Of a DNA stretch of 64,000 bases, positions 56,522 through 64,000 are shown piece after piece. Below the pieces are notes generated by a model, which worked only from the letters and a program-made list of their open reading frames with translations, did not search any database and was not told the DNA's origin. Every line of letters begins with the position of its first letter. Positions within the stretch are counted from its first letter, which is position 1. This stretch comes from Bretschneidera sinensis. Lineage: Eukaryota > Streptophyta > Magnoliopsida > Brassicales > Akaniaceae. The position numbers were made by a program, and so were the translations under genes. The stretch is taken from positions 125,439,036 to 125,503,035 of the forward strand of contig CM043699.1 of assembly GCA_023935145.1 (NCBI GenBank). Direction: 5' to 3'.

Positions 56522-57665
56522 GTGATCGAGCGCACGGCATTTGTGATCGAATGCCAATCTGCTTCCACCTCCTATGCCTCGAGCAGCCGTACCCAGTCAT
56601 CCCGACCAAGCTTCGAGCAGAGAGAACTCTTATTCGAGACCATTTTCCCCATCGATGAAGTCTTCAAGCAAATGGATGCCACTCAATGGGCGGTCCAAGC
56701 TTTTAAACACCAGGGGTTGAAGAGACTTTTTAAACCAGTCTGCTCGACTGCTTACACTTAGCTGGTAGTTCAGTTCTATGAGAGCTTGTCTTTTGACTGC
56801 AGCAGACCAGGAGTATTAACTTCCTCAGTCCAGGGCACATCCATCGAGGTGATTAGTGCCGACATAGCCGCTGCTCTTCATTGCTGTGATGAGTCCCCTC
56901 CGAAGGACACCAATATCGAGGAGCAATCGAACTCTTTTGACCTATCAATGATTATTGAGGACATGTGCGCCGACTAGTATGTCGACAGACATAACAATGC
57001 AGCGAGCCGATCAAAGTTGCCTCCATGATTTTGGCTCATGGACACCATCCTCCAGCGCAATGTGTGTCTATTGGGGTATAAGACACAAAGGAGAGACCAG
57101 TTTCTACAGATGTTGTATGCCTTCCACAGAGGCCACTGGTACTCTCTCTCTGTTGTTATGTGGAGCCAGCTGCATAAATTCTGGGATCATGTCCATGGCC
57201 ATCAGACCACCATGGCCAATGTATGAGGGCTCCCATTCCCATTCCTACTCTCGTACATCTTCAAGAAGAAAGGAATTAAAGGGACCACCAGCAACGGACC
57301 AGTACTCCCTTCTTCGGGAAGGCGTAGTGGACACATAGCCTCTTGCACATGCCTCGAGGACTCCCAGCCCCTGCACTTGTAGCTGAGAGGGTTGAGGAGG
57401 ATCATATGGAGACAAAGACCCCTACAGTTAACCCATTGCGAGAGGAGGACCATCTGGACATGGGACCCACAGAGTCCCAGCACTTTCTCGCTGAGTTGTC
57501 CTTCTTCCGAGGTGAGGTCTCTGCAGCCACATTACTCATGCACCAGCGCATAAATGGTTTGGAGCACGGTTTGCACGACAAGAGGTGATGCTACAAGTCA
57601 TTCTTGATCGCCTACCTCCAGTACCTGGTACCTCTTCAACTGCACCACCTGACGATCATCAGTGA
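56522..57665 (+). pseudogene. Third ORF of B3
   Basis: A single frame carries SASTSYASSSRTQSSRPSF, FEQRELLFETIFPIDEVF, FYESLSFDCSRPGVLTSSVQG, ISADIAAALHCCDESP and YKTQRRDQFLQMLYAFHRGH. TAG stops lie at 56759 and 56975, TGA near 57026 and TGA at 57224. Frame changes follow, then the C-terminal part (RGEVSAATLLMHQRINGLE) to a TGA at 57663. All four early stops fit C-to-T or G-to-A changes of Gln or Trp codons. It belongs to the same family as the C and B4 third ORFs; function is unknown. Confidence 0.75.
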
Positions 57666-59080
57666 AAGGATACCCCGTCTGGCTAAAGACGTTAAACTTA
57701 GTGCTCATGGGAGGCACCCCAATGCATATCCTTTTTTGTATTTCATTTTCTTGTTAGTATTTACTTTTTTATATCTGTCTATTATTACTTGTTTTCTAGT
57801 TTATGTTTGTTTTTCTTTTTCAATGACATAGTCAGTGCATCCAAGTTCAAGTTTGGGGGCGTGCTACGGGCCATGTCAGCCATATGGTTCTCCATCTCCC
57901 AAGTCAGATCCTTCCATACTATTCACATATTGAGGACAATGTGCAATTTAAGTTTAGGGGTATGGGGACACACTCACACACCCACTATGTCCCAAATTTT
58001 TGTTTTTATAGATAAATGCATGTTCATACTGTTCTAAAAATTTTGGGTGATCTAAACAAAATATCATGATCTGACTTCATAAGTGAGCTTAACACCTTAA
58101 ACATATAGGCTGATAATTAAGTTTTGAACCTAGATCACTTACTTTTAGGCATTTAAGGATTCACAAGTTTGACCTAAATTAACACGAGCACATTAGCACA
58201 TAGTTGTGTGGGGTATAACATGTAATTTTGATTTGTATGTTTCTTTTGCTTGACTGTGAACCAGATGACCTGTTAGATTAACGCTTTGGTATAAGAAAAT
58301 AGAAAAAAAAAATTGTTATTGCTCAAAAAGAAAAATGCTCCTAAAGATCATTAAACAAACTTTCCACTGAGTAACTGGCCCTCTTGCCTCAGTAAGCAGT
58401 GAGTGTCACGTCAAAATGTGGAAATTTTGCTCAGAATGATTAGTAAAAATAACTTTCCACTAAGTAACTGGCCCTCTTGCCTTAGTAAGCAGTGAGTGTC
58501 ACGTCAAAAGGTGAAAATTCTGATTGTTAGCATTAAGACCAGTTAGTTTCATAGCCTTTTTTATTCGAGTTAGTAAGTCCTTAGGGGTGTCTCTACACTT
58601 AATGCCCTAAAATCATTTGGTTTGGGAGTCATTGGCTAAACACTCATTACATGAGTCAAATAGAAAGCTTAAGGGAACTAAACTTGGCAAAAGTCTCACA
58701 AATAAAAGAAAAGAAGAAAAACTATGCCATTTTTGTTGATTCTAATAGGAAATTTGTTGAATCTTGAGACATCGAAACACTACACATTAGAATTATTTGG
58801 AAACCCAATCTTTTATGTGCTAGTCCACCACACACTAAGGTCAAAATTGTGATGTTTTAAACTACCTCATAAAAGTGATTTCCGTTCAAAAACTCGTAGT
58901 CATTGCAAAGATGTGTTTATATTTGTCAAGCTTGCTCATGAATGTGCATCATAGTTTTGTGTGAGACCTAAACTTTTGTTGGACACCATGAACATTGGAT
59001 TTATCTGTGTGTCATTATTTTTCATTTTAGTTTTTAATTTTGTATTGCTAAGGGACTAGCAATATGTAAGTTTGGGGGTG
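57666..59080 (+). other. 3' non-coding region of B3
   Basis: Conserved block near 57684-57720, polypurine-like copies at 57849-57860, 57949-57960 and 59068-59079 (the last is the true tract), a decayed hairpin near 57930, and a 93-bp repeat pair (unit starts 58367 and 58460). No gene seen. Confidence 0.73.
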
Positions 59081-60404
59081 TGATTGGTGCTTAAATATTA
59101 ATATTTAAGCCCCTTTATTTTCATTTGTTAAGTCCATAGTTATGTTAATTTAGTCTGTTTTACTTCATTTCTGTGTTTCACATGTTTTTATAGGGTCTTG
59201 GAGGAAAAAGAAGTGTTTTTGGCACCTAAAGGAAGAAATCTGGAAATCCTGGAGCAGCTGCTGGCTAAAGTGAAATCGAGCGCACTATTGGGTGCGATCG
59301 AGCTCATAAGCGCTCGAGCGTACACAAGAAGGATCGAGCGCAGCCTTGCGATTGAGCGCACAATGTATGCGATCAAGTGCATATGTACGGTGTGTGAACA
59401 GTAAAACAACAGAATCAGTTTTGGAAATAGAAGAGGTTTTGTGTTTTAGGAAGTTTAGGGTTTCTAGAGTCTTCTAGGGTTACTCAAACCCTATAAATAC
59501 ACCTGTAAACACACACAAAAGGGGATCACTTCTTTTATCTTTTGCTTAGCTCGGAATTATAAGCTTTGGAGAGGATTAACAACCCGTCTCCATAGTATTC
59601 TTTGGGTTTTATATTTTATGTTTAGTTTATGTTATAATGCTTATCTTAGACAACATGTGGAACTAACTCTATATAGGGCTCGATTGAAGCCCTAGTTATG
59701 CTTTCCCATATATACATTAATTGATTATCTTTGCAAAAGCCTTGGTTATGATGCTTAACTTGATTAATGCCTGTGTTTATTTAAATTCCTCATAGGTGTA
59801 TGTCTGATCAATATGTGCATGTGGTATAGATTAGTTAGTTAGACCAATTTGGATGATCGAGTCCTGGGTCTGACAATAGTAACAAAAGAAATTCACACCA
59901 GATTCTTGGGTTAATCAACATGGGAAACCAGGAGTAGATACCATGCCCTAGGTCTCATGTGGTTGTCGATTTCCATAAATCTTATGCTTTTTTAAGGAAT
60001 AACACAGTAGATACTATGCTGAATCCCTTAAGAAAGAAAAGAGTTAGAGTAGATACCATGCCTAACTCGGTGCTTAGAGAAATCAATAGCTTAAGGAGTA
60101 GATACCATGCCCTTAGGTTGGCAACCATTAGGTATTCATAGTAAGGCTAATGCATTGACATATTACTCTTTGGGAAATTATAATTAGAGGTAGATATCAA
60201 AGCCCTATGTCCTTATCATTATTAAAATCACACTCAACTATTATTTCTATCTTTTTATTAAGAAACTGATTCTAAAACCGAAATTCACCAATCCCTGTGG
60301 AAATGATCTCGCACTTGCACACTATGCTATTATTGACCTTATGCACTTGCAAGTAAAACTGTACGATTATTTGCTTAATTATTTAGGTAGATAAACGCAC
60401 AACA
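59081..60404 (+). repeat. B3 3' LTR (1324 bp, palindrome cluster intact)
   Basis: TGATTGGTGC ... GCACAACA. Palindrome cluster 59270-59385 (GGTGCGATCGAGCTC, GCGCTCGAGCGTAC, GGATCGAGCGCAGC, TTGCGATTGAGCGCAC), TATA box CTATAAATAC 59491-59500, hairpin array 59927-60117. Confidence 0.93.
59927..60117 (+). other. Leader hairpin array, B3 3' LTR (best example)
   Basis: Hairpin 1: ACCAGG (59927-59932), loop AGTAGATACCATGC (59933-59946), CCTAGGT (59947-59953) with one bulged A. Hairpin 2: CTTTTTTAAGG / CCTTAAGAAAG around a loop containing AGTAGATACTATGC. Hairpin 3: GAGTTAG (60041-60047), loop AGTAGATACCATGC, CTAACTC (60062-60068). Hairpin 4: CTTAAGG (60090-60096), loop AGTAGATACCATGC (60097-60110), CCTTAGG (60111-60117). 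Each loop also displays an AUG in the context ACCAUGC. Confidence 0.68.
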
Positions 60405-60834
60405 ATGCTCTCTTAAGGAATAACTCATTATACACCCATGCCAAATCCCTTAAAAGAGAAAAGAGTTAGAGTATACACCATGCCTAACTCGTTGCATAGG
60501 GAGATCAATAGCCTAAGGTGTGGGCCAAGCCCTTAGGTTGGCAACCATTAAATATTCATGATAAGGCTAGAGCATTGACACTTTACTTAGTGGGAAAGTA
60601 TAATTAGTGATGGATATCGCTGTCCTATGTTCTCATTATTATTATTCACTCATAATCAATCAGTTGTTTTTCTTTTTACTTTGAAGAAACTAATTCTAAA
60701 TTGAAATTCACCAATTCCTGTGGAAATGATCTCGCACTTGCACACTATGCTATCACTGACCTTGTGAACTTGCAAGTAAAACTAGAACAGTTATTTGCGT
60801 ATTTATTTAGGTAGATATCCATCACAACAGTAGT

Positions 60835-61126
60835 GGATGATCCTATAGGCATCGAGCACCTGACAGTGAGCCCTTCGAGGGAGGAGGACCAGCCAGTCAT
60901 GGGATCCACTGCATCCTGACCCTTTCTCGAGGAGCTGTCCTCCCCTCGGCATGAGCTCTCTGATATTCACAGAGAGGATAAGGAGGTAAGACTATTGATC
61001 CATCAGCAGATGGATGGATTGGATGCACAGTTCGCACGACAGGAGGTAATGCTACAGGCCATCCTTGATCGCCTACCTCCCGCTCCCCGTACCTCTTCGA
61101 CTACACCACCTAATGACCAGCAATGA
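60835..61126 (+). pseudogene. Third ORF of B4, C-terminal part
   Basis: Resumes after the D target duplication. It is homologous to B3 57390-57665 and ends RQEVMLQAILDRLPPAP...TPPNDQQ with a TGA at 61124-61126. A TGA near 60917 interrupts it. Together with 48068-48912 it is one ORF split by D and B3. Confidence 0.72.
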
Positions 61127-62518
61127 GAGGATTCCCCGTCTGGCTGAAGACGTAAAACTTAGCACTCATGGGAGACACCCCAAAGCATATCCTTTTCATT
61201 ATAGTATTTTTATTTTATTAATATTTATGTTTATATTTAAATGTTTCTTATCCATATTTCTTGTTTTTCGGCACAACGCTTATTTTTCTTTGTCAAGAAC
61301 TTAGTGCGTGCATCCTGGGGGCGTGTACGACCAATGCAAGCAATCAAGTTCTCTATCTCCCAGGTCAAATCTTTCCATGCCACACACACATTTGGGACAA
61401 TGTGTAAATTAAATTTAGGGATAGTAGGAGACACTGAAACATGCACACACTTGAAACACATGCACACACTAGGTCCCAGTTTTTTTTTTACAAAAAATAA
61501 GTGCATATTCATTTTGTGTTAAGAATTTTGGTTGATCTAAAATATGATAAAACTTCATTAGTAAGCTTAAAAGCTAGAACACATAGTCTTGTAATAGGAA
61601 TTTTAAAAAGTTTAGTTACCTACCTTAAGGTACTTAAGAACTCACGAGTTTGATTCAGATCTAACACACACACATTAGCACGCATTTGTGTGGGGTATGA
61701 CATATAATTCTTATGTATATGTTTCCATGACCTAACTGTAATTGGATAACTTGTTAAAAGAATGCTTTGGCATAAGAAAAATAAAGAAAAATGTCCATCA
61801 TGCAAAAAGAGAATAAAAAGCTTCTAAATGATCATTAAAAACTTTCCACTAAGTAACTGGACCTCTTGCCTCCGTAAGCAGTGAGAGTTCACGTCAAAAG
61901 GTGGGAACTAAGCATTTAATGATCATAAATAAAAATTTTCACTGAGTAAATGGGCCTCTTGCCTCAATAAGCAGTGAGTGTCACGTTAAAAGGTGGGAAT
62001 TTTACTTGGAAGCATTAAGACCTATTAGTTCTGTAGCCTTTTTGACTCGAGTTAATAAGTCCTTAGGGGTGTCTTTACACTTAATGCCCTAAAACCATCT
62101 AGTTTGGGAGTCATTAGCTAAACACTCATTACAAGGGTCAATTAGAAAGCTCAATGGAACTCAACATCCCAAAAAAAAAAAAATCTCATGATGAAAGAAA
62201 AAGAAAAAGAAGCAAGCATTATGCCATTTTTGTTCTATTTCATAAGGAATTCGATAAAGGTTTGGCACTGAAACACTATACAGTAAAATTATTTGGAAGC
62301 TCCATCTTCTATGTGCTAATTCATCACACACTAACATGAGCTTTTAAAATCCTTATTCATTACAAAAATGTGTTTTTTACTCATGAACGGTCCTCATGGT
62401 TTTATGTGCAAACCAAATTTTTGAATATCATGAAGAATGAATTTATCTTTAATTTTGTTTTGACATAGTCTTTCATTTTGTATTGCTAAGGGACTAGAAA
62501 TATGTAAGTTTGGGGGTG
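61127..62518 (+). other. 3' non-coding region of B4
   Basis: Conserved block near 61147-61181 (AGCACTCATGGGAGACA), decayed polypurine-like copies near 61313 and 61416, the ACTGAG unit pair (about 61850 and 61940), and the tract AAGTTTGGGGGT just before the LTR. No gene seen. Confidence 0.7.
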
Positions 62519-63747
62519 TGATAAGTGTTTAAATAGTCATATTTAAGCCTCTTAATTTACGCTTCTTAGGCTCTTTGTTTATCTATTTTAGTTGATTCTA
62601 TTTCATTTTCATGTTTTATGTGTTTTTCACAAGGCTTTGACAAAAAGATAACATTTTGGAGCTCTACGGATTAAAAAAAAAAAGTAAAGTTTTGCAATCC
62701 AGCAAGGTACACTCGAGCGCACCTCCTTTATGATAGAGCACACACTTAGAAGGCTCGAGCGCACACATACCGGAGGCGACAGAGCCAGATATGGAAAGAA
62801 GTCTTCAGACCTTGAATAGGAAATTAGAGTTTCGGGGCACCTTTAGAGCCCTATATATAGCCTTGTAAAACACAAAAACCATACCTTTTGTTTGAGATTT
62901 GAAGTTGCAAGCTTGGAGAGGAATTGACAACTCGTCTCTTTAGTCTTCTTCGGGTTTTATTTTTTTGTTTGATCATGGTTACAATGTTTAGTTCAACTAC
63001 CATGTGTAACTAAACTCTTATAGGGCTCGATTGAAGCCCTAATTATGCTTTTCCACATATATATTCATTGATTACCTTTGCCTATAGCCATGTTATAATG
63101 CTTAACTTGATTAATACTTGTTTGTATTTAAATTCCTCATATGTGTGTGTCTGATCAACTTATGCATGTGGTATGGATTTGTTAGTTGAATCAATTTGGA
63201 TGACCGGGTCCTGGGTTCAACAATAGTAACAAAAGATATCCACACCCGATTCTTGGGTTAATCAACATGAGAAACTGAGAGAGGACCAAGCCCTAGGTTC
63301 TGTGTGGTTGTCGATCTCTACAGCCCTTATGCTCTCTTAAGGAACAACTCAATATACACCCATGCTGAATCCCTTAAGAGAGAAAAGAGTTAGAGTATAC
63401 ACCATACCTAACTCGTTGCTTAGGGAGATTAATAGCCTAAGGTGTGGACCAAGCCCTTAGGTTGGCAACCATTAGGTAGTCATGATAAGGCTAGAGCATT
63501 GGTACCTTACTTAGTGGGAAAGTGTAATTAGTAGTGGATATCACAACCCTATGTTCTTATTATTATTAGCTCACACTTTACATTTATTTCTCTTTTTACT
63601 TTGAGAAACTAATTCTAAATCGAAGTTTACCAATCCCTGTGGCAATGATCTCGCACTTGCACACTATGCTACCATTGACCTTGTGCACTTGCAAGTAAAA
63701 CAAGTACAATTATTTACTTATTTATTTAGGTAGATAAACATGCAACA
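62519..63747 (+). repeat. B4 3' LTR (1229 bp, uninterrupted)
   Basis: TGATAAGTGT ... ATGCAACA. Palindrome cluster 62706-62770 (shorter than in the 5' LTR), TATA box CTATATATAG 62851-62860. Hairpin 2 is CTCTCTTAAGG (63332-63342) / CCTTAAGAGAG (63372-63382). Hairpin 3 is 63387-63414. Hairpin 4 is CCTAAGG / CCTTAGG (63436-63461) around TGTGGACCAAGC. It shows what was lost from the 5' copy. Confidence 0.93.
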
Positions 63748-64000
63748 ACTCACTAAGGAGTTAGATGAGTTAAAGACTAAAGGCTCAAAGCCAACACACG
63801 TGGCTAATCATGCCGAATCTTTGGAACCATGTTTTGTGTGTGGCGAAGTAGGTCATCCCACCCAAGAGTGTCCCATATTTACTGATATGAGAGGGATGTA
63901 TAAGGAACAATGTAATGCCTTAGGCATGTACAAGAAGCCTCTAGCACCCTTCCCTAATTCCTATAATCTGGGGTGGCGTAATCACCCCAATTTCTGCTGG
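63748..64000 (+). pseudogene. gag: C' gag fragment, right part
   Basis: Continues C' gag after B4: TKELDELKTKGSKPTHVANH, then the zinc knuckle CFVCGEVGHPTQEC, then YNLGWRNHPNFCW to the window edge. It is homologous to C gag 15613-15855. The first five bases are the target duplication. Confidence 0.9.

Larger units (their letters stand above)
49743..60404 (+). mobile_element. B3: full-structure Athila-type element with perfect target duplication
   Basis: 5' LTR 49743-50968, primer site, gag, protease, RT, RNase H, cut integrase, third ORF, 3' non-coding region and 3' LTR 59081-60404. It is flanked by ATGCT at 49738-49742 and 60405-60409. All genes are broken by stops and small indels. It is the only B element here that still has RT. 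Confidence 0.93.
48913..60829 (+). repeat. D: solo LTR, split by B3
   Basis: The LTR pieces 48913-49742 and 60410-60829 total about 1250 bp and run TGATACGTGC ... ATCACAACA. The flanking duplication GTAGT is perfect (48908-48912 and 60830-60834). No internal region exists, so this is a solo LTR left by LTR-LTR recombination. It contains palindrome motifs (49090-49170), a TATA box (CCTATAAATAG, about 49254-49264) and hairpins 2 to 4 on the right piece. Confidence 0.88.
12423..63747 (+). mobile_element. B4: Athila-type element split by nested insertions
   Basis: 5' LTR pieces (12423-13272, 44349-44608), primer site, gag and protease (44906-47366), third ORF (48068-48912 and 60835-61126), 3' region, and 3' LTR (62519-63747). 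RT to integrase is deleted. The flanks are GCTCA (12418-12422) and ACTCA (63748-63752), a target duplication with one mismatch. The C' gag reading is restored across them. About 159 bp of the 5' LTR (equivalent of 63328-63486) is missing between the two pieces. Confidence 0.85.

Overview
This is a plant (angiosperm) repeat region made almost entirely of nested Ty3/gypsy LTR retrotransposons of the Athila type. I see no host gene, tRNA or rRNA gene. The plant origin is read from the proteins (Athila-type Gag with a CX2CX4HX4C knuckle, DLGA protease, FMDD reverse transcriptase, plant-transposon-type third ORF) and from primer-binding sites matching the 3' end of tRNA-Asp (TGGCGCCGTTGCCGGGGA). 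I cannot name the species. Element labels (A, B1-B4, C, C', D) are mine.

Layout. The oldest layer is element C', of which only gag is seen (11788-12422 and 63748-64000). B1, a tandem LTR-internal-LTR-internal-LTR array (1-11787, left end outside the window), sits in it. B4 (12423-63747) also sits in it and has been blown up to 51 kb by later insertions. B4's 5' LTR (12423-13272 and 44349-44608) is split by element C (13273-34886). C's coding region is split by B2, a minus-strand tandem (16285-27890). C's 3' LTR is cut by element A (34887-44348). B4's internal region (44609-48912 and 60835-62518) is split by D, a solo LTR (48913-49742 and 60410-60829, target duplication GTAGT). D is itself split by B3 (49743-60404, target duplication ATGCT). 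B4's 3' LTR is 62519-63747.

Coding state. A has the only long open pol: 1340 codons with protease, RT, RNase H and integrase, but with changed key residues in the integrase. C keeps gag, part of RT, RNase H, an integrase with all three catalytic acids, and a third ORF. B3 keeps broken gag, protease, RT, RNase H, a cut integrase and a third ORF. B4 keeps gag, protease and the third ORF. B1 and B2 keep only gag and protease and must have depended on enzymes from elsewhere.

The most interesting content is non-coding. (1) B-type LTRs carry four consecutive predicted RNA hairpins in the transcribed leader. They have different stems but the same 14-base loop (AGTAGATACCATGC and variants), with compensatory stem changes between families. 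(2) Clusters of short GC-rich palindromes (GCGCTCGAGCGC or GCGATCGATCGC types; GCACCGCGGTGC in C) lie upstream of the LTR TATA boxes. They recur in the leader and in front of the third ORF, in families that are otherwise different. In C the internal cluster is followed by its own TATA box. (3) The 3' non-coding region shared by A and B has three polypurine-tract copies, a GNRA-type hairpin, a 93-bp repeat with an inverted repeat, and a very conserved block. Together these look like a cis-acting RNA/DNA control system kept while the proteins decayed; this is inference from one window read by eye.
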